A program made the translations under genes and the position numbers. Positions 56,101-63,265 of a stretch of 64,000 nucleotides of DNA are shown one piece after another; position 1 is the first letter of the stretch; each line of letters opens with the position of its first letter. The DNA comes from Zeus faber (taxonomy: Eukaryota > Chordata > Actinopteri > Zeiformes > Zeidae). Under the pieces are notes generated by a model, which saw only the letters and a program-made list of their open reading frames with translations, did not search any database and had not been told where the DNA came from. The DNA is taken from the NCBI GenBank assembly GCA_960531495.1, contig OY482852.1:30369673-30433672 (forward strand), given 5' to 3'.

Positions 56101-59100
56101 GGGATGAATTGGGCTGAATGACAAGTCCTTAATTTAGAATTCAGATTGTGATTCGAATTTGGCAAATGAAATGCATTCATCACACTTTTTTGCATGTCAG
56201 CCAATTTATGATAACATGATAACATTTTGCATATATAAATATGAAGAGAACAAAAACTGTTTAGCCTTGTTTTTAAAAGCAAACATGCTTGGGGGGGAAA
56301 AATGTCATGACCGAAGTGCAAAACTAGAAATCAACTGTAGAAAGCCTCACATAAATGTTTCTCCAAACATGTAAATAAATATGGAGATATGGCTGATCCG
56401 ATAGAATATGTACTCTTTTAATTATGCGTTCTGCAACATTTTGCATACAGGGGAAGGGATTTGGTAGGCTTTATCAATGGTGTGTAAATTTTTCTTCAAA
56501 CTCTATTCAAAACTACAGTATTTCTAGTTTTACTATTGCAGTCCCTGCTGTAAAACAGATACCACAGCCGCTGACATATTTTTGACAGATAACAAATATT
56601 TGGAGTTTCATTTGAAGTGAAGAGATGTGAATTGAGATTGTGACTTAAACCGTGGAGCCATATTTTAAGCACAAACATCCAACATGTTTAAAGAACAGTA
56701 ATGGCCAGCACACCATGGTTTTATACATATAGGATATCAAATAACCTAATTTAAAATGAGTTTCACAAGGACAACCATTTAACTATTTTTGAGACTTACT
56801 TCTAATAAGCAGCAAAAGCTGGAAAGTAGAGGCCAAAACCCTGGGTAGGGTCTCTAGTAGACATCTGTACAGTGGTGAGAAAGCTTTAATAATTCCTCAT
56901 CCGTTTTCCTATTCCAGGCCAAGACCAGTCTGTTCTTATGAGGTTACTTAGGTTTTGGCAATGGCAAACAGCACAATTTTCCTGTGTAATGTACCATTTT
57001 ACTGAACAGAACAGAATAACATCCTGGATATAGAACATGGAAAGTAGCCTTGTTGTGTTCTGCAGCCAATACTGTATGATACTCATCTAGCACAATAGCT
57101 TGATTCACAAAATGAGGTTGGGAGGGAAAGCCCTTGGAAATGGCAAAAAAAGGATGTATTCACACACTAGTATTGTTGTGCTGTACACCACTTAAGTATA
57201 CAGAGTGGGATAATTTCTTCATGAACACTGCATTACATACCAACATGTATTGTTCAGGGACATCATGAATGCTTTTCAAATTTGTGGTTGTTCAAGAGGA
57301 AATCAAATAATCAAGCCGTACGACTTGGTTTTTCTTAGTTATAGTTACTGTCATAGTTATAGACAAATCAACGCCATTTTCATTTCTGCTCCTTTCTGAA
57401 TTTATTTTTTTAATGACCCCTAAGCATTTAGGGAATCTACGAAACAAGTATGCTATGTCCAGGGGCTGTCAGGACAATGAAATTCTATTTGGCGATTCAT
57501 TGACATACAAATAATTGCAATGAACATATATTTTGTTGAATATATGCCACCATGGCAGTAAAAAGCTTATAACATGTTTCCACCGGCCAGCAGGCAGCAG
57601 CCTGTTACCTATGGTGTCATCCCACCCTGGTCGAGCCATGCTCCTGGTGCCAACTCATACACTCTCACTCTTAATCATGATGTGTCTTCTATCCATCATG
57701 TCTTTGACCTTTCTCAAAATGTCTGTACAAAAGACCACTGGCCACTATGTGGCCACCCCTTTGTGCTTGTCAAAGCACAAAGTGCTCTTCAAAGCTGGTG
57801 TCAGTGGCGTTCAGGCTTCAGGCCAGCCAGCCGCCCTGGCCTTCGTTCCCCTGGCTGTGATCACAGGACCTGAGATAATGAGGCTGAACACTTGTGCCCC
57901 AACCAAAAGAGGCCTGAATGGACCCTACAAACGCACCACAAGTCAATTTGAGGTAAAATTCTAAGTTATTTCTGCATAATTTCTGTTCTGGCTTAGGTTG
58001 AGATTGAGCTTGCTTACTATAAAATGGAGACAAAGCAAAGCCATCAATTGTGTTGTGTCTATCATCCAACATTTTATATATAATGAAAATTGTAACCACC
58101 TTTGCACTACAAATGTGTACGTAATATTTTCTGTGACGTGCATGAGAAGCAGTTCACAGAAAAGATTAGTCCAATACAGAAATAAAATATTTCAATTAAT
58201 CTGTGACTATGGTTGTATTAAATGTAGGCGGAGAATGGTTGCATATATTCCAAACAAATTATTTATATAACAATTTATTATTTATTCGCTTAAAATTGGG
58301 TAAATGGAGTACTTTGTATATATTCACCAGTTTAGTTGTACTGTTCTGAAACTTGGAAAACAGTCGAGAAACATGAAAAGAATAGTGACCGAAGTAGCGG
58401 ATCGTCATATATGGGGAAAAAGATCATCATATGATATTTTGGCCATATTGCCCATATTAATTTGGTGTCACCAAGATGATTTGCTCGCTGGCGTGACCTC
58501 AGGTTTTCTCGAGGGACAGAGACAATCAGAGTCTGAGCATGAGGGTGCAATACCCACAGGGGACACTTTGTGTAGGATAAACACAACTAATAAATCTATA
58601 ATTGAAGTGTTGATTCACAGAAGGTCATGGTGGGCATAAACACCTGATGTAGCATGTAGCACTTGTTTCACACTATGACTTAAGTGGTTGTCTGAAAGTG
58701 GTTGTGGCGCTTATGTACACTTAGTGTACCATAACAGCCATTTGGGCTAGACCATAGTTTCTGTGATGTGTGTTTCATGGGTTTATATACTAGAATTGGC
58801 CTCTCACCCGCAGTCCGGCGCAGGGCACCAGCGGCAGTCGGGGTCGGCCACCAGCCACCTTCTCAGCATGAACTCCTCGTACTTCTCCATGAGCGCCCGG
58901 TCTCCCAGGATTATGCGGATGTCGTGGGGGTTGAAGCGCTCGGAGCACTCTGGGCAGCTGATGTTGACGCGGGACTCAGAGATCTCGATCTGCAGATACT
59001 GGCGCAAGCAGTCGGCACAAGAGCGGTGGTGGCAGGTCATGATGTCCGGAAAGCTCTCCCTGGTGTGGCGCAGAAGGCACAGCGGGCACTCTAGCAGCTC

Positions 59101-59655
59101 CACCCCCGTGCCGCATCCTCCACCACCACCAACAGTACTGGTGGTGTTGGAAGAAAAAGAGGCAGAGGAGAAATGCCACGAGACAGACGAGGTGGAGGCA
59201 GTGTCTGGGGTCCCCATCGTGGTGAGGAAGGCAGAGTTTCTGTCGTTACACATCTCTGAGTGGGTGATCTCGATGCTGGCGATGCCGTCCTGCCCGCCCA
59301 GTCCACCGACTCTGTGGTGCTGGAACTCTCGTGACCGGTGGTGCCCGGACTTGGACTCCCGGCCTTGCCGTTGGAAGAGCGAGGCAAAAGAGATGCGCCT
59401 CTTCTTGGGGGCCTTCTTGACAGAGGGCAGGGAGATGGAGGAGGCAGTAGACTGGATGTCCCGATCCAAGCCCATCACACCCACGTTGCCGCCACCCATG
59501 CCTGCAACCCAGCTGCCCCCCTGGTGTTGGTGTTTCTGCTGGCTCGTGTCACCGGAGGTAGGGGAGTGCGTAGCCGAGGAGCCTGTCCACGACATGGGCA
59601 AGGAGGTCTGGGAGCGGGGCGACGTGGTGGAGGAGGGGGTGGGGGGGCAGGGCAC
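22522..59655 (-). CDS. rnf19a: RNF19A (dorfin), RBR E3 ubiquitin ligase, nine coding exons
   Basis: RING-IBR-RING E3 ligase anchored in membranes. It takes ubiquitin on a catalytic cysteine in RING2 and passes it to substrates. Exons in transcript order: 58808-59655, 37857-38065, 36396-36540, 31430-31592, 25718-25832, 24937-25089, 23991-24204, 23497-23640, 22522-22702. All introns are GT-AG and phases agree. RING1, IBR and RING2 are complete, followed by two hydrophobic membrane segments and a Ser-rich cytoplasmic tail. [16 protein letters not shown] and the [14 protein letters not shown] block fit RNF19A better than RNF19B. The open frame is about 720 codons from the first exon's 5' edge, against about 840 residues in mammals. 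The shortfall is at the C-terminus, and the N-terminus also differs. The start codon is unsettled. Confidence 0.92.
22703..23496 (-). other. RNF19A intron, no recognised feature
   Basis: AT-rich, with no gene or identifiable repeat. Confidence 0.5.
23497..23640 (-). CDS. rnf19a: RNF19A exon: cytoplasmic tail
   Basis: Acceptor ttccag, donor gtggga, phase 2 at both ends. Encodes [20 protein letters not shown] followed by [12 protein letters not shown], a conserved motif of RNF19 proteins. Confidence 0.93.
23991..24204 (-). CDS. rnf19a: RNF19A exon: cytoplasmic tail
   Basis: Acceptor gtccag, donor gtaagc. Encodes [14 protein letters not shown], then [14 protein letters not shown], then [20 protein letters not shown]. 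These Ser/Gly-rich conserved blocks are diagnostic of RNF19A. A (TATC)n microsatellite (about 23848-23880) lies just beyond its 3' edge in the intron. Confidence 0.94.
24205..24936 (-). other. RNF19A intron with AT repeats
   Basis: Contains an (AT)n run at about 24318-24372 and further TA/CA runs near 24500-24570. Nothing else recognised. Confidence 0.75.
24937..25089 (-). CDS. rnf19a: RNF19A exon: second membrane segment end and GGCGVS block
   Basis: Acceptor ctccag, donor gtaaga. Encodes [20 protein letters not shown], the end of the second transmembrane region, followed by [15 protein letters not shown] and an acidic FDD. The run is near-identical in RNF19A and RNF19B. Confidence 0.95.
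25718..25832 (-). CDS. rnf19a: RNF19A exon: loop and second membrane segment
   Basis: Acceptor tctcag, donor gtcagt. Encodes [17 protein letters not shown] (a basic loop between the membrane spans), then the hydrophobic [15 protein letters not shown]. Confidence 0.95.
26400..27005 (+). repeat. LTR-like dispersed repeat, copy 1
   Basis: Matches copy 2 at about 35240-35744 over several hundred bases in the same orientation. Shared strings include ctcacccgtggtga, cctcttggagtagt, gcaggttgagaactt and tgcccagcatgctgacagca. Both have a purine tract (ccaaagaggggg) followed by a segment with aataaagagttgca, and both end ...gacagcaca then g/a-rich sequence. That layout resembles a polypurine tract plus LTR of a retroelement. 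No gag or pol recognised. Confidence 0.5.
27391..27780 (+). repeat. Possible solo LTR
   Basis: Begins tgtggcggacc, contains ttaataaatacacg near 27700 and ends near agaacaca. TG...CA ends and an internal polyadenylation-like signal suggest an LTR. No target duplication was confirmed and the ends are uncertain. Confidence 0.3.
28151..30838 (+). mobile_element. hAT-Charlie type transposon, near complete
   Basis: Flanked by the perfect 8-bp duplication agttacac (28143-28150 and 30839-30846). The ends are inverted: tgtcaaagtcaa near 28157-28168 and its complement near 30821-30833. At 2688 bp it has autonomous size and carries one transposase gene in several frames. Insertion is in an RNF19A intron, in the antisense direction. 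Confidence 0.92.
28459..30267 (+). pseudogene. hAT transposase (GTF2IRD2/ZBED-like), disrupted
   Basis: Starts at ATG 28459 ([11 protein letters not shown]). Has a BED-type zinc finger (VCLLCGES with downstream H pairs, about 28530-28610), two DDE-region aspartates (AVDESTD near 28980; LTTDGASAM near 29178) and a C-terminal hAT dimerisation region ([14 protein letters not shown] near 30082). Lesions: a frame change near 28490; an exact 11-bp tandem duplication at 29393-29414 that shifts frame; a TGA at 29844-29846; and a further frame change near 29990. The family also gave rise to vertebrate GTF2IRD2-type proteins. Confidence 0.88.
31430..31592 (-). CDS. rnf19a: RNF19A exon: first membrane segment
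   Basis: Acceptor tcttag, donor gtgagg. Encodes [20 protein letters not shown], which closes RING2, then the hydrophobic [20 protein letters not shown] transmembrane segment. Near-identical in RNF19 proteins. Confidence 0.95.
32735..34329 (-). mobile_element. Tc1/mariner element with long inverted ends
   Basis: 1595 bp, flanked by TA on both sides (32733-32734 and 34330-34331). Ends begin cagtggggcaaaaaagtat and are inverted copies over roughly 200 bp with scattered differences. The transposase reads on the - strand. Its size is that of full-length fish Tc1 elements. Confidence 0.95.
32950..33971 (-). pseudogene. Tc1 transposase, disrupted
   Basis: Starts at 33971 ([20 protein letters not shown]) with the paired helix-turn-helix DNA-binding region. 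DD34E residues are visible: WSDET near 33510, FQHDNDPKH near 33250 and [10 protein letters not shown] near 33145. One frameshift lies near 33711-33720 and one in-frame stop at 33499-33501, so the copy is inactive. Otherwise nearly intact, suggesting recent activity. Confidence 0.92.
35240..35744 (+). repeat. LTR-like dispersed repeat, copy 2
   Basis: Second copy of the repeat at 26400-27005, same orientation, 8.7 kb away and in the next RNF19A intron. Here the purine tract aaagagggg is followed by aattgtggcggttgtgtgctc. The segment ends ...gctgacagcaca before an A-run. The 5' limit is approximate and GC-rich sequence extends left to about 34730. Confidence 0.5.
35855..35932. repeat. (GT)n microsatellite
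   Basis: About 39 GT units ending gcgcgcg. Intronic. Confidence 0.96.
36396..36540 (-). CDS. rnf19a: RNF19A exon: RING2 with catalytic cysteine
   Basis: Acceptor tattag, donor gtcagt. Encodes [20 protein letters not shown], then [14 protein letters not shown] and KEISDLHYL. The Cys of S-C-N-H (codon 36478-36476) is the position that carries ubiquitin in RBR ligases, so the ligase centre is intact. Phase 1 in, phase 2 out. Confidence 0.96.
36723..37575. repeat. GTAGAG-type minisatellite split by an insertion
   Basis: Blocks at about 36723-36960 and 37461-37575 consist of diverged tandem units such as gtagagtagatgtagagtag and gtgaagag. The 36966-37454 element separates them. Open frames across the array come from the repeat. 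Confidence 0.85.
36966..37454. mobile_element. Small transposon inside the minisatellite
   Basis: Left end cagacctgccaacct (36966-36980) and right end aggttggcaggtctg (37440-37454) are perfect 15-bp inverted repeats. The direct repeat gatata flanks it on both sides (36960-36965 and 37455-37460). The ends look hAT-like, but an 8-bp duplication is not exact. No coding capacity. Confidence 0.75.
37857..38065 (-). CDS. rnf19a: RNF19A exon: IBR domain
   Basis: Acceptor cctcag, donor gtcggt. Encodes [20 protein letters not shown], then [16 protein letters not shown]: the in-between-RING zinc-binding Cys/His set. An Arg/Ser-rich linker ends SYSQESGAA. Splice phases match the exons on both sides. 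Confidence 0.96.
38124..38215. mobile_element. Tc1-like element end fragment
   Basis: Contains tatcagccacaacattaaaa, a terminal sequence I recognise from fish Tc1-type transposons, followed by about 70 bp of element-like sequence. No transposase and no opposite end. Confidence 0.5.
38216..38249. repeat. Perfect 15-bp inverted repeat (hairpin)
   Basis: Arms 38216-38230 and 38235-38249 are exact reverse complements with a 4-nt loop (tgga), directly after the Tc1 end fragment. Could be a fold-back made during transposon loss. Confidence 0.85.
39545..39820 (+). repeat. Polinton relic left terminal inverted repeat
   Basis: Reverse-complementary to 52625-52905. Exact shared blocks: gtgaaaaggatgtctgg (39596-39612 with 52838-52854), ctgatctgtttaaag (39692-39706 with 52746-52760), cctaattaagatgtcta (39711-39727 with 52725-52741), and agagggtagaac near 39760. 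Spacing between blocks agrees within a few bases. The outer edge is G-rich, so the exact end and target duplication were not resolved. Confidence 0.88.
40168..41354 (+). mobile_element. Tc1-like element nested in the Polinton relic
   Basis: The right end aataaagcggccggtgagt is a Tc1-type terminus. The matching left terminus is missing, so the copy is 5'-truncated near 40168. It interrupts the Polinton just inside the left inverted repeat and is therefore younger. Confidence 0.85.
40284..41322 (+). pseudogene. Tc1 transposase, disrupted
   Basis: Starts at ATG 40284 ([17 protein letters not shown]) with the HTH segment, then meets a stop near 40410 and frame changes. The catalytic part is open from 40813 to the TAG at 41320-41322. 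DD34E residues: WSDES near 40738, FQQDNAPCH near 41010, [10 protein letters not shown] near 41110. Confidence 0.88.
41523..41762 (+). CDS. Small single-pass membrane ORF inside the Polinton relic
   Basis: An uninterrupted 79-codon frame from ATG 41523 to TAG. Residues about 8-29 are a strong hydrophobic segment ([20 protein letters not shown]) followed by a Lys cluster and a charged tail, so a type III or signal-anchor membrane protein is plausible. It lies between the nested Tc1 and the capsid remnants. I recognise no homologue. Polintons and adintoviruses often carry small hydrophobic proteins, but this assignment is inference, and the frame could be fortuitous. Confidence 0.4.
   Translation: MERTLTKLFILLILVVLAVLINCTLLFKVKLVKKKKSLKDMQNWLLKQDADTLHANAARHFQRNQVLVSSIDRSFRRLW
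41763..43196. other. Polinton relic interior, invaded by non-coding repeats
   Basis: No coding sequence recognised. About 42060-42440 looks like a non-autonomous DNA transposon. 42725-42850 resembles 49625-49725 in the same orientation (shared caagtgtttttatt/ccggtgtttttatt context and aagggactgtc). Confidence 0.45.
43197..43919 (+). pseudogene. Polinton penton-like minor capsid gene, broken
   Basis: In virus-like Polintons this single-jelly-roll protein forms the capsid vertices. ATG at 43197 opens with FFVMLPSN and a Tyr-Pro motif, the N-terminal pattern I associate with this family. Further recognisable pieces: LGFPPD near 43610, PYPVDIYRG near 43675, [15 protein letters not shown] near 43750 and [12 protein letters not shown] near 43820. 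The C-terminal strand region is degraded after 43900. At least three frame changes and internal stops (for example the TAA at 43602-43604). Identification is by motif memory without alignment. Confidence 0.65.
43973..44104 (+). pseudogene. Small virion-type ORF after the penton remnant
   Basis: Begins [18 protein letters not shown] short protein starting with a Tyr-Tyr and Q-A-G motif directly after the penton gene is a common Polinton arrangement, and the product is thought to be a minor virion protein. Here it runs into a GT microsatellite at 44107 and loses any further similarity. Confidence 0.45.
44107..44152. repeat. (GT)n microsatellite
   Basis: About 23 GT units inside the Polinton relic, at the end of the small ORF. 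Confidence 0.95.
44515..44660 (-). pseudogene. Short coding-like tail downstream of the polymerase remnant
   Basis: A - strand frame of about 45 codons with [20 protein letters not shown] ends in a stop near 44485. Composition is protein-like (Lys/Ser tail), but I recognise no family. It could be the end of the polymerase or of another Polinton gene. Confidence 0.25.
44870..45850 (-). pseudogene. Polinton protein-primed DNA polymerase B remnant
   Basis: On the - strand, in family order: [12 protein letters not shown] (about 45788-45750, exonuclease II motif with N and FD); [12 protein letters not shown] (near 45690); [16 protein letters not shown] (from 45549, the exonuclease III region, where the usual Asp reads Asn); [11 protein letters not shown] (about 45230-45195, a hallmark of Polinton polymerases); DFTSLYPTV (45016-44990, palm motif A with its catalytic Asp); and [11 protein letters not shown] (about 44905-44873). 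Segments lie in different frames with stops between them. The palm C motif and thumb are missing. A repeat fragment at 44710-44810 follows. Confidence 0.8.
45859..46204 (-). pseudogene. Unassigned open segment, possibly from a retroelement
   Basis: A frame from ATG 46204 begins [20 protein letters not shown] and continues with a [18 protein letters not shown] stretch. The style resembles N-termini of gag-like proteins of fish LTR elements. It lies immediately 5' of the polymerase remnant, so it could instead be the polymerase N-terminal extension. No decisive motif. Confidence 0.25.
48508..48545. repeat. Perfect 15-bp inverted repeat (hairpin)
   Basis: Arms 48508-48522 and 48531-48545 are exact reverse complements with an 8-nt loop (ttacttac). 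Confidence 0.85.
49176..49376 (-). mobile_element. tRNA-derived SINE
   Basis: On the - strand it begins with gtagctcaggaggtagagc (A-box, tRNA-like), has ggttcgatccc (B-box near 49325) and ends with the fish SINE tail tcgctttggataaaagcgtc, then aaatgtaaatg. Near full length. It is nested in the Polinton relic. Confidence 0.88.
50202..51210 (-). pseudogene. Unassigned coding-like cluster in the Polinton relic
   Basis: An open stretch from 51210 to 50776 on the - strand (144 codons) includes [20 protein letters not shown] and [20 protein letters not shown]. An adjoining frame then gives an acidic tail ([16 protein letters not shown], about 50760-50705). A further open frame (50453-50202) has [20 protein letters not shown]. 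Composition is protein-like and different from neighbouring repeats, but I recognise no family. By position these are probably element-specific accessory genes, now broken. Confidence 0.35.
51480..52527 (-). pseudogene. Coding-like segments next to the right inverted repeat
   Basis: From ATG 52527 a frame starts [20 protein letters not shown] and reaches splice-donor-like gtacgtatgt at about 52432. Further protein-like pieces follow leftward: a [16 protein letters not shown] piece (52310-52260), an [20 protein letters not shown] piece (51835-51765) and a [15 protein letters not shown] piece (about 51645-51600). Several are edged by AG and GT. A spliced element-borne gene is possible, but I could not fit phases across all joints. 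Confidence 0.3.
52625..52905 (-). repeat. Polinton relic right terminal inverted repeat
   Basis: Reverse complement of the left repeat; the block correspondences are given there. The inner end is C-rich (ccccccccc at 52641-52650). The outer end, near 52905, is C-rich and not sharply defined. Confidence 0.88.
52906..53629. other. Unassigned intron sequence
   Basis: Between the Polinton relic and the RTE-like LINE. No gene or repeat recognised. Confidence 0.4.
53630..54910 (+). mobile_element. RTE-like LINE, 5'-truncated
   Basis: Begins within the RT domain ([17 protein letters not shown]), then [35 protein letters not shown] and the catalytic [11 protein letters not shown] (about 54133). It continues with [16 protein letters not shown] and a C-terminal [11 protein letters not shown] segment. 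It ends with the typical ctgtggcgacccctaacg 3' sequence and an (aag)n tail at 54890-54910. At least two frame changes (near 53960-54060 and 54250-54280). Confidence 0.88.
54911..58807. other. Unassigned AT-rich intron sequence
   Basis: 3.9 kb without recognised genes, transposon ends or microsatellites. The open stretch at 57533-57964 has no identifiable domain and is offset by competing frames, so I do not call it. Confidence 0.45.
58808..59655 (-). CDS. rnf19a: RNF19A first coding exon: RING1 and start of IBR
   Basis: 848 bp from a cctcag acceptor-like site to a gtgaga donor. The frame closes upstream at an in-frame TAA about 30 bases before the exon edge. Start candidates are ATG at 59595 (MSWTGSS), 59499 and 59475. 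The conserved N-terminal block [20 protein letters not shown] follows just after 59475. RING1 occupies about codons 190-237 of this frame (CPLCLLRH ... CHHRSCADC ... CPEC) and the exon ends in the IBR start ([12 protein letters not shown]). The mammalian N-terminus before the DRD block is not present. If 59475 is used, the protein starts almost at the conserved block. Confidence 0.93.
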
Positions 59656-60179
59656 CTGAGGAGGGTTCGTCAGTCTTTAAGACATGGTGGCTTTTCCTGA
59701 TCAATTTCGTTGTCACATCTGACAGCGGGCGAGGTCTCACTTACTGCGAACAGGCATGCAACAGCACCTGAGAGAGGAGGGGGGAGGGAGGAGTGGAAAT
59801 AGCGGAAAAAAGAGAGAGGGATAGAAGATTAAATAAAAATAAAACAGAAAGATGAATAAAACTTTCATCTTAAACTCAGTCACAAGAAGACAAGAATGCC
59901 AAAACATTGTTTTTATTTAGACACCAAGACATTCCACAAATGGTCAGAAACAAATATATAACCCCCCCACGCAATCCTTTTGTGAATTTGCCCGAAAGTA
60001 CAGTGGAATTTGAACTCTGACAGGCAGAGGCATCAACAGTGGTATCTTCATGTTTTCTGTCAGAGTCAACAAAAGGCAAACATTATTCATTATGTTTGAC
60101 AATTTAAAACATTGTGTCTCCTCCTCTATACAGCTGCTTAGAGATGACAGGCTTCAGAGAAGTGAGGGGATGTGACCAG

Positions 60180-61207
60180 TAGGGATGCAACAGTACAGTG
60201 GGCTCACGGTTCGGTATGCATCACGGATTTGGGGCCATGGTAACGGTACGGATTTGGTTTCCATATATTTAAGAATTGTTGACGTTTAAAAAGTTAAAAG
60301 GTGTAAAAAATGTTTTTATAGCAGTCCGCCATAAATAACTAGTGTAACACTCTGTGTATGGCTGTATTTATATAAATATATTTTAAATACATTTCACAAT
60401 AAAAAATTAATAAAACCAGTACTATAGTTATTTGTTTTTGTGTCAACCTCAGAGTCGCATCTGTGCCTCACTTTGTGAACCTGGGTGCGCTCCTTTGTAA
60501 CCAGGGCACCTCCCGGCGAGGGAGGAGCGTAGGCTACCTCTTAGATAGAGGGGGAAACATTAGCCGGTGGCAGGAGACGGCAACTTAAACAAATAACACA
60601 ACATAAAACTGTAAAACTTGACAAAAAAGAAAGGAAGAACAGCTCATCACCCAGTGAAACTCCCTTCAGTGAGTTCCCTTCATTCATACAAAAGAGCCAG
60701 TCAAAAGAATCGTTCAAGAGAAGTTTGTAATAAAGAGGGACACGACCATCCCAGGGGTTATTTTCCAACTGGACACCTTGATTACACTCAAAAAAATCAT
60801 TTTTTAATGTAGTTTTATCTCGTTTCTATTGAAAAGGTTCGCTGTGACAGTTTCGCCACCACAGTGGTTTTCATGGACCTCCGGCACAGAGACATAGACG
60901 ACGGGGGGTTGTTAACACCAGTTTATTGTAGAGAGAAGGCTAGGTGGAATTAGCCAGAAGCAGATTGAACATGTCATGACACAGGCCCCTATCTAAGTGT
61001 GTGGATGGGGTTTTAAACCTGCCGCTCGTTAGCCCCACCAACAGTTGGTGTCAGGTGTGGCTGCTCAAGCCATTCCATCCGCCACACTCTCGTAACCAGT
61101 TGAAAAAAATAAAATAAATTAGACCTTTTGCGCAAAAATATAGAAATGCCACATGGCAGACTGAAGACCAATGGTTTGATAACATACCGTGTACCGTTGC
61201 ATCCCTA
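60180..61207. mobile_element. Non-autonomous hAT element with 8-bp target duplication
   Basis: Flanked by gtgaccag on both sides (60172-60179 and 61208-61215). Ends tagggatgcaac and gttgcatcccta are perfect 12-bp inverted repeats. It is 1028 bp with no transposase and contains the nested repeat at 60844-61087. Confidence 0.9.
60844..61087. repeat. Dispersed repeat, possible solo LTR, nested
   Basis: Starts tgtgacagtttcgcc and ends catccgccaca, so TG...CA ends. Pieces of the same family are at 11665-11800 and 18020-18130. No target duplication seen. Confidence 0.45.
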
Positions 61208-63160
61208 GTGACCAGAAGAGAGAACATAATTTGGAAAAAAGAAAAAGGAAAGCAACGGCAACATGGAAAAGAAAAACCCTCCATGCAAGACATGACACAT
61301 GTAAACATAAATAAGGCGCGAAGGCAGGAAATTAAACGGTTTCTGATACTCAAAAGCAGTCATTCGCAACCTTTTTTATATCCAGGACCATCAATTTGAT
61401 ACGCATTAGGCCATTTGATACGGTTTTCATTGACAGGGCTAATGTCCTGTAAATGTCCTGTAAATAGAAACCGGAGGAAAGGGGAACCACGCCAGTGCGC
61501 TCATGCGTCACAAACAAACTGGATGAACTTGTATTAAACTTTATTGTTCATCACATGTGAATTGATTTGCTAATGTAAGCGAAAACATCACAATCAATTA
61601 TTTATTTATTAAAAATTAAAAAAATTAAAATTAAATAAAAATACACAATTGAATGGCAGCATTCAAATAGTGTTTTTTTTTATATTCAAATTCTATTCAA
61701 ATTTTGTTCCTGTAGACCAACTATCTACCCAAATTTGCTTCACTATTCATTGTTTTTCTTCCTAAGTTGAATGTGTATTAATTAGGGGTGTTCCTAACGA
61801 CTAATTTCCTTGGCGTTTAAATGGAAGTTTAAACTTGGGCTAGTCAACTAGTTTGAAAGTCAGAAAACATATTGTGTATATTCTAAAAAATATTGTGTAT
61901 ATTATAAAAAAATATTCTTCATATTATAAGAGCCATTTGAAACCACTAATGACATTCTTCAATGACCAAGTGGTATTTTAAATGCCACCTCCCAGGCATA
62001 GTTCACTATCTCTCGGGTACTATGAGTGCGCTCAAGAGGCCTGCATTTGAGCCCCAGGGGGTCGGGAGCCTGGACAGGGATCACAGCCAGAGATGGGGAA
62101 GGAGCAGCACGCGAGTCCGCGGAGCCTGGAAGCGCCGAGCTCTTCAAAGCCGACCAAGAGCCAGTCACGGTGCTCCGCCGCGGAGGAAAAGCGCCATACG
62201 AGGGGTCCCTAACGAGGTGTGGCTAACAAGGGGACGCGACACCTGGAAAACTATCTTCCGTACGACTCATTTCCAACGCCTGGCTGGGCAGGCGGGGATT
62301 TGGCGCTGGGCTCTTCACTCACAGCTACTGAGTGAATCTGTGATGGGTTTTTTTAAATCCGGCATTATTAACATGCTTGTTTTCTATAAAGCAACATTTG
62401 ACTCGGAAGTCATGACATTTCTAGTGCAAATTATGTCAATATGTAATTGAAATGTCCCCATTAATAAAGTAATAAAACCGACTAGTACTGACTGGTGCCG
62501 ACTAGTGAGGGTAGCCACGTTTAATCAACTAAACAAATTAATGGAAATGGTAATGCTGGCTATGATAGAAAATTGGCAAAACACCCTTTGCATCGGAGCT
62601 TGCTGCAGTGTTTCCCCCCGACCGCAGCAGGCAGTCTGCAATTTATATTTGCGTACACATTTTTGCTCGCTCGGTTATATAAGACTTAAAACAAAGTGTT
62701 CACAAGGAGAGGATGACTTAATAAACTGCATTTATTGCATAGAGATAAGATATGTAACCAATGACCTTAGCAAAACATTAGCACATCATAAACACAGTGT
62801 GAATGATTTAGTGCTGCACTTTATAATCCTTGGCTTGGAGAAGATTTCACCATGGCATCAGGATAGGGAAATTGTGCCAAAGGAGGCTCAATTATTGAAA
62901 TCTTGCAGACCCTTTGCTTGTGTGCTTTGCTTGCAGCCTGTTCCTGAGGTCTTTTTTCACCTACCAAAATTGAGGATTTGTCTTTATTTAGAAAATTCTT
63001 AAATTTGATGATTGAAGTAATTTAAAGTGACTCTGATAGTAGTGGCATTCGCATCAAATCAAGAGTTTCCCAGGCAACGACAGAGATTTATTTATGAGAT
63101 TTATTTGCAATACAGTTCCATACAGAGTCCGTTTTCTTCTACCTTCAAAGATACAAGATG

Positions 63161-63265
63161 AACAGCCAGTTGTAGAGAGCAGAGAAACAAACACGGGACA
63201 CAAACAGCCAATCGTACAGAGCAGAGAAACAACTATTTGACACGAACAGCCAATAGTACAGCAGG
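63161..63265. repeat. 42-bp tandem repeat, 2.5 copies
   Basis: Units 63161-63202 and 63203-63244 plus a half unit from 63245, each beginning aacagcca. The period is a multiple of three, and a - strand open frame (63527-63054) crosses it as a 14-residue repeat. That frame has no recognised domain, so I do not call it a gene. Confidence 0.8.

Larger units (their letters stand above)
38066..58807 (-). other. Large RNF19A intron containing a Polinton relic and LINE
   Basis: 20.7 kb between the RING1 and IBR exons. Contents: Tc1 end fragment and hairpin (38124-38249), the Polinton-like relic (39545-52905) with nested Tc1 and SINE, and an RTE-like LINE (53630-54910). 54911-58800 is unassigned AT-rich sequence. 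Confidence 0.8.

Noticed and set aside
57533..57964. 143-codon + frame in the large RNF19A intron
   Set aside because: Competing frames of similar length overlap it and no family is recognisable.
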